Shown here in pieces: positions 7,989-14,490 of a stretch of DNA of 27,005 bases. Both the position numbers and the translations under genes were made by a program. Each line of letters begins with the position of its first letter. Positions within the stretch are counted from its first letter, which is position 1. The DNA lies in NCBI GenBank assembly GCA_035294565.1, contig DATGKR010000153.1, forward strand, positions 1 to 27,005, written 5' to 3'. Below the pieces are notes generated by a model. That model made no database searches. It worked only from the letters and a program-made list of their open reading frames with translations, and had not been told where the DNA came from. This stretch comes from DATGKR01 sp035294565 (GTDB lineage: Bacteria; Actinomycetota; Acidimicrobiia; Acidimicrobiales; Palsa-688).

Positions 7989-8005
7989 AGGTGGTGCGGT
8001 AAGCT
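7977..8005 (+). promoter_or_regulatory. Plus-strand sigma70-type promoter
   Basis: TTGACA at 7977-7982, a 17-nt spacer and TAAGCT at 8000-8005 form a near-consensus promoter pointing away from the Rrf2 gene. A GTG lies six bases after the -10, the right distance for a leaderless transcript (candidate frame 8012-8260), but a non-coding or antisense transcript running toward the 3' end of the redox operon is equally possible. Confidence 0.45.
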
Positions 8006-8011
8006 TGACCC

Positions 8012-8260
8012 GTGACCGAGGCCGAGGGCCAGCATGGGGTGGCAACCCCGGAGCCGAGATGCGTTCCGCACCTCGGCGCCTCCGCTGCACCCGGACGCCG
8101 ACATCCCCCATGCTCGCGCCTGCGCCAGCTGACGACCCCTTCGCGGCAACCTCATCCCGGTCGTGGAGGCAGGACCAGGGCACAGGCCGCAGTCGTACCG
8201 GGAGCGGAGGAGGCGAAGGCCGCGCCCGCGGCCTCGGTCACTCATTACGCTGCGCCCTGA
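8012..8260 (+). CDS. Doubtful leaderless small ORF (82 aa)
   Basis: The frame opens with GTG six bases after the TAAGCT -10 hexamer, which would fit leaderless translation. The predicted product is rich in Arg, Pro and Ala, has no recognisable domain, and its third-position bias is weak in the second half. It may be only a chance frame in the 428-bp gap between the ferritin-like gene and rrf2; it is listed because of the unusually good promoter. Nothing else is seen in the remainder of this gap. Confidence 0.2.
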   Translation: MTEAEGQHGVATPEPRCVPHLGASAAPGRRHPPCSRLRQLTTPSRQPHPGRGGRTRAQAAVVPGAEEAKAAPAASVTHYAAP

Positions 8261-8312
8261 CGCACCGCACCCGCCCAGTGGGGCCCGGCGCACCGCTCAG
8301 CGGGGCGGAGGT

Positions 8313-8812
8313 CTAGGCGACGTGGCCGACCCTGCGCTCGATGAAACGCAGGATGCGCAGGTGCTTGGCAGTGTCCAGTTCCATCAGCTCGATGAGCAGG
8401 GCCCAGAGCGAGGTGTCGCGCACGGACCGCAATTCCCTGGAGAGGCGTTTGAGCGTTCTGGCGTCGTCTTTTTCCATACGGATGAAGCGGCTGGTCTGCT
8501 CTTCGAGCCCGGGTACGGCCTTCTGGCTGAGCCTGGGCACCGCGGGCTCGTGGACGCCGAAGTCGATGTCGGAGCGGATGGCGTTGGCCAACTCGGTGAG
8601 AACCCGGTGGTGCGGGCCTCGTCGTCGGCGATGAGGCGCACCAGATAGGCGACGTCGGGAGCCTCGCTTTGTTCGCCGAAGCGGCTGTAGTCGCTCAGGA
8701 TCTCGGATTCGGCCTCTATGTGAGCCCGCAGGCCTGACAGGATCTTCTCCTCCCAGACGCTGCCCCTGGGCCTCCGCAGCTCGGTGCCGGTCGGAACATG
8801 GGATGCGCTCAT
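8313..8812 (-). CDS. Ferritin-like/rubrerythrin-like helical protein, interrupted by a frameshift
   Basis: Two frames join into one 166-residue protein if one base is added near 8606-8617 (GCCCGCACC reading as GCCCGCCACC), restoring DDEARHHRVLTELANAI. The N-terminal frame runs from ATG 8812 to that point and the C-terminal frame on to 8313. The product is almost wholly helical. E-x2-H (Glu65-His68) in DDEARHH, an acidic helix HIEAESEIL at 31-39, MEKDDARTL and ELMELDTAKH give the spacing of a four-helix diiron or haemerythrin/ferritin-like bundle. No named family is certain. The ATG overlaps the stop of the flavodoxin-fusion gene (ATGA), so it is the third gene of the polyferredoxin operon. 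It may act as an iron or small-gas-binding partner; that role is inferred. Confidence 0.65.
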
Positions 8813-11121
8813 GGACGGGACCTTCCTCTCGGACCCCTGCTGTGCTGCAGCGAACCGTTCCGCGAAGGTCCGCCCAGCGAGGGCCCGGCCGCGGAGGGGT
8901 GCTGACGGCGGCTGAGCGCCCGGGAGGGCGGGCGAGCCGGCGAATCGGGCCAGCAAATTGCCAGCACGTCTTCGGCGAAGGCGGAGGCGTCGGCAGCCGT
9001 CCCTCGGGACGGAAGAGCGGCGCTGGTCACGACCTGGGCTCCCTTTTTTTCCATGATCTCGACCATCTCCTCGAGCGCGCTCCGGGGCGACACGGCGTAG
9101 GTGCAGAAGACCGCGGCCCGCTTGCCAGCCAGAGGCGGCAGCTGCTCGATGAACCGGCGGGCGGCCCGGGCCGGCCCGACCTTGGCGAGCAGCAGTCCCT
9201 CCACCCAGGAGCCCACCACGACCAGGTCCGCGCCAGCCAACTCGTCGGGGCCGACCTTGGACATGGGCAGCAGCGTCACCTCGGACGCCCGAAGGGCGAG
9301 CACACCCGCCACGAGTTCGGCTGCGCCGGCGGTGTGGCCCGAACGGCTCTCGTAGCAGACCAGCACCCGCTCGGGAGGGGGCTTGGGCCTGCCGGGACGG
9401 ACCGGTCGCGCTGCGAGGAGGGCCCGGGCGGCCCGGCGGCCCTGAGCCATCGCCTCGACCACCGTCGAGGGGCCCACCAGGGCGTCGCCCGCCACCCATA
9501 CGCGGTCGGCGTGGGGGAACCGGGCACGTTGAAGTCCCACCTCGCGGCCCAGGGCCAGCCGCCCTACGGGATAGCGGTAGGCGAACTCCGAGGCGGGGCC
9601 GGCCAGCACGCCGCTGGCTGTCCAGCGCCGGTCGGGGATCCCGTTCTGCTCGCGACGCAGGGGAGTGCCGGGCAACGACGCTGAGAAAGCGGGGTCGTTC
9701 CGGTAGCCCATGGCCATGACGACCAGGTCGACGGCGAGGACCTCGGTCGCCCCGGAGACGATCTTCGGCCGGCGGTCCGCCCGGGGCTGGGTGGTGCGGG
9801 AGATGGCCGCCCGGGCCACCCGGCCACCCTCGCCCTCCAGGGAGGTCAAGGTGGCGCAGAAGCGTATGTCTACGCCTTCGGCTCGGGCCTCGGCCAGCTC
9901 GTCGGGCCGGGCCAGTGCGAAGCGCTCGTCGAGCCAGTCGATGCAGGTCGGCTGCAGGCCGAGGCGCCGCGCCGAGCGGGCCACGTCCATGGCCGTGTTC
10001 CCCGCACCCAGCACGAGGACCCGCGCGGGCCGCCCGTCAGCAGCCGCCATCCGGTCGGCGAGGCCGAGGGAGCCGAGAAAGACGTCCGGCCCTTCGCTGC
10101 CTTCGAGCACGGCCTTGGCACCCTGCAAGAACCGGGTGGCGTCGGTCACCCCGGCGAGGTCGGCTCCAGGAACCGACAGGCGCAGCGGGACGCTCGCCCC
10201 GTGAGCCAGGACCAGCCCGTCGTGGTCTCCCAGCAGGCCGGGCAGGTCCTCCGGGCGCACCTCCTGGCCGCAGCGGAGCTCGACTCCGGCGGCCTCCAGC
10301 TGGGCCCAGGGCCTGTTGGCGACGGCCCCTGGAAGGGTGAAGTCGGGTATGCCCCAGATGAGCAGCCCACCTGGCACGGCGTCTTTCTCGTAGACCGTCA
10401 CCTCGGCGCCGGCCGCCACCAGCTCCCATGCCGCCCCGATCGCCGCCGGTCCCGAGCCCACGATGCCGACCGAGAGGGCCGAACGCTCGGTTGGAGGCGC
10501 CGGCGGCGGGGCAACGGGAGCGTTGTCGGCCACGAAGCGCTCCAGCCGACCGATGGCCACCGGCATCCCGCCGGCCAGCGACCAGCTGCATGCCCCTTCG
10601 CACTGGGCCGCCTGGTTGCACACCCGGGAGCAGACGTCGGGCATAACCGTGGTGGCCCGCAGCACCTCGTGAGCCCGTCCCAGGTCCCCGTCGCGGAGCG
10701 CCGAGATGAAGCCGGGGATGTCGTTGTGCGCGGGGCAGCCCCGAACGCAGGTGGGATCCGGGCAGGACAGGCAGCGCTGGGCCTCGGCCAGGGCCTCGGA
10801 CCAGGTGGAAAATCCCTGGCGGACCTCCGAGTCGTCGCCCAGGAGGACCTCCGGGTGGTGGTAGCTAGGAGCGGTCCGTTCCCCGACGACCAGTGGCCCC
10901 TCCACCTCGATCGCCGAGAACGGGCAGGTGCGCACGCATTGGCGGCACCCGACGCAGGCGCGATCGTCGGCCACCGCCACCCAGCGCCCGGTGTCCATGC
11001 TCAGCGCTCCTGTCGGGCAGCGGATCACGCACTCCTGGCATCCGGCGCAGCGGTCGGTCAGGACGGTCACGTGGGGAAGGGTCGTTTTCGTTCTTTCGAT
11101 GGAGGGCTCGACCAGGGTCAT
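8809..11121 (-). CDS. Ferredoxin - GltD-like NAD(P)H oxidoreductase - flavodoxin fusion
   Basis: A 770-residue soluble electron-transfer protein with three modules. Residues 1-75 are a two-cluster ferredoxin (C25-x2-C-x2-C-x3-C35P and C56-x2-C-x2-C-x3-C66P). Residues 105-575 follow glutamate-synthase small subunit/dihydropyrimidine dehydrogenase architecture: eight more cysteines (117, 120, 125, 129; 164, 168, 174, 178) for two Fe-S clusters, FAD motif GIVGSGPAAIGA at 219-230, NAD(P) motif VLGAGNTAMDVA at 370-381, and FAD-closing GDALVGPSTVVEAMAQGRRAA at 545-565. Residues 585-730 are flavodoxin-like with YESRSGHTAGAAE as the FMN phosphate loop. The Arg/Pro-rich end is disordered. ATG 11121 has GGAGG at good spacing. 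It follows the membrane polyferredoxin by 17 bp and overlaps the ferritin-like gene. No glutamate synthase large subunit is nearby, so this is a redox shuttle, not glutamate synthesis. Confidence 0.88.
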   Translation of the reverse strand: MTLVEPSIERTKTTLPHVTVLTDRCAGCQECVIRCPTGALSMDTGRWVAVADDRACVGCRQCVRTCPFSAIEVEGPLVVGERTAPSYHHPEVLLGDDSEVRQGFSTWSEALAEAQRCLSCPDPTCVRGCPAHNDIPGFISALRDGDLGRAHEVLRATTVMPDVCSRVCNQAAQCEGACSWSLAGGMPVAIGRLERFVADNAPVAPPPAPPTERSALSVGIVGSGPAAIGAAWELVAAGAEVTVYEKDAVPGGLLIWGIPDFTLPGAVANRPWAQLEAAGVELRCGQEVRPEDLPGLLGDHDGLVLAHGASVPLRLSVPGADLAGVTDATRFLQGAKAVLEGSEGPDVFLGSLGLADRMAAADGRPARVLVLGAGNTAMDVARSARRLGLQPTCIDWLDERFALARPDELAEARAEGVDIRFCATLTSLEGEGGRVARAAISRTTQPRADRRPKIVSGATEVLAVDLVVMAMGYRNDPAFSASLPGTPLRREQNGIPDRRWTASGVLAGPASEFAYRYPVGRLALGREVGLQRARFPHADRVWVAGDALVGPSTVVEAMAQGRRAARALLAARPVRPGRPKPPPERVLVCYESRSGHTAGAAELVAGVLALRASEVTLLPMSKVGPDELAGADLVVVGSWVEGLLLAKVGPARAARRFIEQLPPLAGKRAAVFCTYAVSPRSALEEMVEIMEKKGAQVVTSAALPSRGTAADASAFAEDVLAICWPDSPARPPSRALSRRQHPSAAGPSLGGPSRNGSLQHSRGPRGRSRP

Positions 11122-11138
11122 CGTTGCCTACCTCCTTG

Positions 11139-12695
11139 TCAGCTGGCGGCGTGCATGATCACGTACAGAACTGCGGCCGCCGCCCCGCAGGCCACTACGA
11201 AGCCGGCCGTGGCGAGGCGCACGCCCAGGGCGCCTCTGCTGATGGGCACGAGCTCTCGGTTGGCGATGCGCCAGGTGGCGTAGAGGGCGGCCAGGGTGCC
11301 GGCGACCACGACAGCAACTTGGACGAAGACGATCCAGCCGTTGGCGAGGAGGTGGTACGAGTAGATCGGGGAGGCGGTCGAAGAGAACCCCGCCACGTGG
11401 GCGACGGCTGGCACCAGGCGCGGCGAGTGCTTGAAGAACTTCGGCAGCTGGCGTGCGAAGTAGTCGGCCCCGACGACGGGGATGAGGCCGTAGGCCATGG
11501 GCACGAAGTAGGCCCGGAACCTCGAGGTCCGCTCCAAGAAGCGCCCGGGCCGAGAAGCGGGCAGGCCCTGTCCGGCGAAGCCCCTGGCCACAAGGGCTGC
11601 GATCCCGGCGGTTACCAGCGCACCGATGGCAATGAAGCCCAGGTAGTCGACCGGGTTGGGGTAGTGGGGGAAGTAAAGGTTGCGGTTCAACCAGTTGTCA
11701 GCGGCGGTGAAGGCGTTGGTGGCGTTGAACTGCTGGTAGAGGACCAGCCCCCAAAGCAAGGCGATCCCCCAGGCCACGTCGGCGCGCCGGCGGCGGGGAG
11801 CCACGACAGAGGTGAGAGGCTTCTGCAGGAACAGCCCTACGTTGTCCGACGGGCACGCCTTGTAGCACTCCGAGCACAGCCCGCAGTAGAGGTTGGAGTC
11901 TGCCGATCCTGGCCAGGTGTACCAGGGACACCCGTAGCCGTCGGTCCCTCCGCGCATGCAGTCCTTGGTCGGGCAGGTCAGGCAGACCTCACGGTCGCGG
12001 GTCCTGAAGCCCGCCACCGAGCCCATCGAGCCGACAGTGCCGATCAGTGTCGACAAAGGGCAGATGTAGCGGCAGAACGTGCGCCGCTCGAACACCAAGA
12101 AGAACGTGAGAGCCGAGGCGACTATGCCGACCACCATCCAGGAGGTGTCTGCCGGGTTGCCCGGTCCGGCGATGTTGAAGAACTCCTCGATCCAAGTGAG
12201 GATCAAGAAGCTGGCTACAGGGATCAGGAACCCCACCCGCGCCAGGCGTTCAGGGAATTTGAGGCCGAGTCCGAGAGAACGCTGGGTCCTCCGGAAGGGG
12301 CTGAGCCGCTGGATCCACTCGGCGAAGCCGCCGAAGGGGCACATGGCGCACCAGGCCCTGCCCACCACCACCATCATCACGAAGACGAGGCAGAACCACA
12401 CGTACCAGGTGATGGCGGCGCCGAAGTTGAGCCCCGGCACGGCCGTGCCGAGCAGGCCCACGAAGATCACAGTCCAGAAGATGATTTGGTTGGGCAGGAT
12501 CAAGAAGAACTGGAACTTCCGGCTGCGGACCAGCTTGGCGACGCGGGGATGTGCGGTCAGATCCCAACCGGGTCGGGGGTCCGAAGCGGCGAATCGCTCC
12601 TGTAGCCCCTGGCGCTCGGGGGGCCGGAGCCGGACGGGGGAACTCGACTCCAGGCTCCCCGAGGGGGAGCGCCGATCCTGCAGCTCGAGGGCCAT
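11139..12695 (-). CDS. Membrane polyferredoxin (NapH/NosR/CcoG-like 4Fe-4S protein)
   Basis: A 518-residue integral membrane Fe-S protein. After a polar N-terminus of about 60 residues come hydrophobic segments near 64-84, 95-112, 153-170 and 186-202. The CxxCP/CxxxCP pairs AWCAMCPFGG (Cys116, Cys119) and FCRYICPLS (Cys208, Cys212) lie at membrane edges as in NapH and NosR. A cytoplasmic loop carries Cys238, 241, 246 and 256, then a standard ferredoxin motif CGLCSECYKACP (271-282). The C-terminal third has four or five more helices, longer than NapH. AGGAG lies seven bases before the ATG. It is first in an operon with the ferredoxin-GltD-flavodoxin fusion, implying electron flow between a soluble NAD(P)H oxidoreductase and the membrane. 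The final acceptor is unknown; no nitrate, nitrous-oxide or cytochrome oxidase genes are visible. Confidence 0.87.
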   Translation of the reverse strand: MALELQDRRSPSGSLESSSPVRLRPPERQGLQERFAASDPRPGWDLTAHPRVAKLVRSRKFQFFLILPNQIIFWTVIFVGLLGTAVPGLNFGAAITWYVWFCLVFVMMVVVGRAWCAMCPFGGFAEWIQRLSPFRRTQRSLGLGLKFPERLARVGFLIPVASFLILTWIEEFFNIAGPGNPADTSWMVVGIVASALTFFLVFERRTFCRYICPLSTLIGTVGSMGSVAGFRTRDREVCLTCPTKDCMRGGTDGYGCPWYTWPGSADSNLYCGLCSECYKACPSDNVGLFLQKPLTSVVAPRRRRADVAWGIALLWGLVLYQQFNATNAFTAADNWLNRNLYFPHYPNPVDYLGFIAIGALVTAGIAALVARGFAGQGLPASRPGRFLERTSRFRAYFVPMAYGLIPVVGADYFARQLPKFFKHSPRLVPAVAHVAGFSSTASPIYSYHLLANGWIVFVQVAVVVAGTLAALYATWRIANRELVPISRGALGVRLATAGFVVACGAAAAVLYVIMHAAS

Positions 12696-12714
12696 GCTCT
12701 TTCTCCTCGCCTTA

Positions 12715-12730
12715 ACTGATACACCTGTAC
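12715..12730. promoter_or_regulatory. Candidate Rrf2 operator in the polyferredoxin leader
   Basis: The plus-strand sequence ACTGATACACCTGTAC lies just downstream of the expected transcription start of the polyferredoxin operon, and ACTGAT is repeated at 12729-12734. On the minus strand it reads GTACAGGTGTATCAGT. A similar GTACAG-TAAATCAGT is found in the first rrf2 promoter (7963-7977) and GTCTA-GTGTATCGC in the second (13371-13385). Placement downstream of the -10 would suit a repressor. Confidence 0.45.
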
Positions 12731-12748
12731 TGATTCACTACACGTTGT

Positions 12749-12777
12749 AGCCTAAGCCCCCCTTTTCGCGATGTCAA
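12749..12777 (-). promoter_or_regulatory. Promoter of the polyferredoxin operon
   Basis: On the minus strand TTGACA (12777-12772), a 17-nt spacer and TAGGCT (12754-12749) make a close sigma70-type match, with a run of seven A residues about 14 nt upstream that could act as an UP-like element. The predicted start leaves a leader of roughly 45 nt with an AGGAG ribosome binding site. Confidence 0.7.
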
Positions 12778-12868
12778 GTCACTTGCTATACTTTTTTTCC
12801 GCCGGAGAGACGCTGGGCGGCTCGAAAGGCTCGGGCTATGCAGACCCCTCGGTTGTTTGGGGCTGTGC

Positions 12869-13357
12869 CTAGCCGACGGCGATGACGGACGCGGCTTCTG
12901 AGACGTGGATCGGCGGGGGGGGCCAAGCCCGGGCGGCCGGTCGATCGCAAGCGGCGAGATCGGCGAGGGTGGTGGCGGCAAACTCTGCGCGTAGCGCCCG
13001 GGTCGCCCTGACCCAGGTGTCGTGGAGGGGACACACCACGGACCAACGTGCTGTCCCTCTCTCACGAGTGCAGCCTGCGTCTGGCGCGAGGCTGCCCTCG
13101 GCCGCTTCGATGACCTCCAGGAGGCTGATGTCGGCCGGATGCCGGGCAAGGCGGTAACCGCCGTGAACACCCGCTGAGGAGGTCGCCACCGCGGCCCGCA
13201 CAAGGTCGCCCAGGATCTGGGAAACGTAGGTGCGGGGAACTCCCATCTCGGCCGAAATCTCCCGCAGCTTCGTCGGCCGCGGGGAGGGATAAGCCCGAGC
13301 CAGGCAGATGGCCGAGCGCACAACGTAGTCGCCGCGCTTCGAGAGCCTCAAGTCCAC
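12869..13357 (-). CDS. Rrf2-family transcriptional regulator
   Basis: A 162-residue Rrf2 protein. Helix-turn-helix and wing span residues 5-75 (LSKRGDYVVRSAICLA, RTYVSQILGDLV, GVHGGYRLARHP), followed by the dimerisation helix LLEVIEAAEGSL at 79-90. In the cluster-binding loop only Cys96 and Cys109 remain; the middle Cys found in the paralogue at 6850-7884 is replaced (TARW instead of GPCRW). Extra Cys18 and Cys137 are elsewhere. It may hold a cluster with a non-Cys ligand, as in some Rrf2 proteins, or may be cluster-free. It starts with GTG seven bases after a TATACT -10, indicating a leaderless transcript. It lies immediately upstream of, and in the same direction as, the polyferredoxin operon and is probably its direct regulator. 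Confidence 0.88.
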   Translation of the reverse strand: MDLRLSKRGDYVVRSAICLARAYPSPRPTKLREISAEMGVPRTYVSQILGDLVRAAVATSSAGVHGGYRLARHPADISLLEVIEAAEGSLAPDAGCTRERGTARWSVVCPLHDTWVRATRALRAEFAATTLADLAACDRPAARAWPPPPIHVSEAASVIAVG

Positions 13358-13364
13358 TACGCTA

Positions 13365-13394
13365 AGTATAGCGATACACTAGACGTCCTGTCGA
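13365..13394 (-). promoter_or_regulatory. Leaderless promoter of the second rrf2 gene
   Basis: On the minus strand TCGACA (13394-13389), an 18-nt spacer and TATACT (13370-13365) precede the GTG start by exactly seven bases, so transcription would begin at or next to the start codon. The spacer contains the GTGTATC element shared with the polyferredoxin operon leader, suggesting autoregulation. Confidence 0.65.
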
Positions 13395-13454
13395 GCAGAA
13401 AACGTTCGGCCTCGGGCGCTGGCGCTGTCCGGTGTGCGGGTCTTCGATTAGCGC

Positions 13455-13781
13455 TCAGCCCGAAGCTGCAGATCCCCCGGCCACCTCGTAGGACCACAAC
13501 TCCGAAGACACCGAGACCGGGCCGCCGTGAGGGGCGGGCCGGTCGGCCCCGGCGTGGCCGTGGGCGAACGCCGGCGAGGCCACCCACGCGTTGAACGACT
13601 CCTCGTCGCGCCAGCGGGTCACGACCAGCCACTGGTCGCGACCGTCGGTGGGGCGGAGCAGCTCGAAGCCCTCGAAGCCTTCCTGGCCGTCCACGGCCCC
13701 GGCTCGCGCGGCGAAACGCCGGGCCAGCTCGGCGCCGCTGCCGGAGGGCACCGTGATGGCGTTGATCTTGATGACAGTCAC
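13455..13781 (-). CDS. MhuD-like haem-degrading monooxygenase (ABM fold)
   Basis: A 108-residue antibiotic-biosynthesis-monooxygenase-fold protein closely resembling Mycobacterium tuberculosis MhuD: the opening TVIKINAITVPSGSG, GFEGFELLRP at 35-44 and WLVVTRWRDEESFNAW at 51-66 align almost without gaps. MhuD haem-site residues Asn7 and Trp66 are present at the same numbers. The haem-ligand His75 corresponds to His76 here because of a one-residue insertion (PAFAHGHAG versus PAIAAHAG). Such enzymes cleave haem to release iron without CO. GTG 13781 is chosen from this alignment; the open frame extends much further upstream but is not homologous. It ends 97 bp upstream of the second rrf2 gene and is divergent from DUF4395. 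Confidence 0.85.
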   Translation of the reverse strand: MTVIKINAITVPSGSGAELARRFAARAGAVDGQEGFEGFELLRPTDGRDQWLVVTRWRDEESFNAWVASPAFAHGHAGADRPAPHGGPVSVSSELWSYEVAGGSAASG

Positions 13782-13853
13782 GGCGGGCAGCCTATGAGGC
13801 TTCGGCGCCTGCGACGGCCCGCGACCGCGGGTATCTTCGGGGCCGGAGGCGTG

Positions 13854-14339
13854 ATGGGTATTTTCGAGTTCCCCAACCCGGTCAACGAGACGTCGGCGAG
13901 GATCGTGGCCGGCGGTGTCGTGACGATGGCTGCGGCGACGGTCTTTCTCGACCAGCCTCTGATCCTCCTCCCTCTCACCTACGGGTTCGCGGCGCGGGTG
14001 GCCACCGGTCCAACCCTGAGCCCACTCGGCCAGATCGCCACTCGGGTGGTCACGCCCCGCCTGAATGTCAAGCCCCGTTACTCCCCCGGCCCCCCCAAGC
14101 GTCTCGCCCAGGCGATGGGCCTGGCCCTGTCGGGCACGGCGACGATCCTCTACTACGGCTACGGGCGCAAACGCGCCGCCTACACCGTGCTCGGAGCGCT
14201 CATCGGTGCCGCCGGGCTGGAATCGGCGTTCGGGATCTGCCTGGCGTGCAAGATGTTCCCGGGGCTGGTCAGGCTCGGCCTCGTGCCGGAGTCGGTGTGC
14301 CGCGAGTGCGCGGACATATGGAGCCGCCCCACCGAGTGA
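13854..14339 (+). CDS. DUF4395 family membrane protein
   Basis: A 161-residue membrane protein that opens MGIFEFPNPVNETSARIVAG, the usual start of DUF4395 proteins. Hydrophobic segments lie near residues 17-31, 35-48, 86-98 and 107-122. A CLAC pair near residues 130-133 and a CREC pair near 149-152 are notable. ATG 13854 is preferred because GGAGG precedes it at correct spacing and the family begins there; an in-frame ATG at 13794 would add twenty basic residues. DUF4395 domains are often found beside thioredoxin or sulfurtransferase-like genes, but none is next to it here. The role is unknown, possibly thiol redox in the membrane. It is divergent from the MhuD-like gene. Confidence 0.85.
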   Translation: MGIFEFPNPVNETSARIVAGGVVTMAAATVFLDQPLILLPLTYGFAARVATGPTLSPLGQIATRVVTPRLNVKPRYSPGPPKRLAQAMGLALSGTATILYYGYGRKRAAYTVLGALIGAAGLESAFGICLACKMFPGLVRLGLVPESVCRECADIWSRPTE

Positions 14340-14490
14340 CCATCGCAGCGCAGATCGCGCCCGCCTCGACTCGGAAGGTGGCCGCCCGAAGTGGCGAGCC
14401 CGCTGCGACGCCGCAGTGTCCGCGTCCAGCGAGCAGGGACCTCGAGGACCTTGTACGACTAGAGTCCTTAGCATTGTTAAGCGCATACTC

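Noticed and set aside
7885..8312. Riboswitch or structured RNA in the gap upstream of rrf2
   Set aside because: No recognisable riboswitch core was seen; the gap is explained by promoters, an inverted repeat and an unconvincing small frame.
8606..8620. Programmed ribosomal frameshift in the ferritin-like gene
   Set aside because: There is no slippery heptamer, and restoring one base gives perfect continuity, so an indel or sequencing error is simpler.
8809..11121. Glutamate synthase small subunit (gltD)
   Set aside because: The core is GltD-like, but there is no gltB partner and the ferredoxin and flavodoxin modules point to a different redox role.
10893..12605. 570-codon open frame on the plus strand
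   Set aside because: It is antisense to the polyferredoxin and the flavoprotein fusion, whose cysteine motifs are unmistakable. The plus-strand product is non-homologous and acidic/His-rich.
13782..14486. Upstream extension of the MhuD-like frame (343-codon version)
   Set aside because: The extension overlaps DUF4395 and has no homology, while MhuD alignment begins exactly at GTG 13781.
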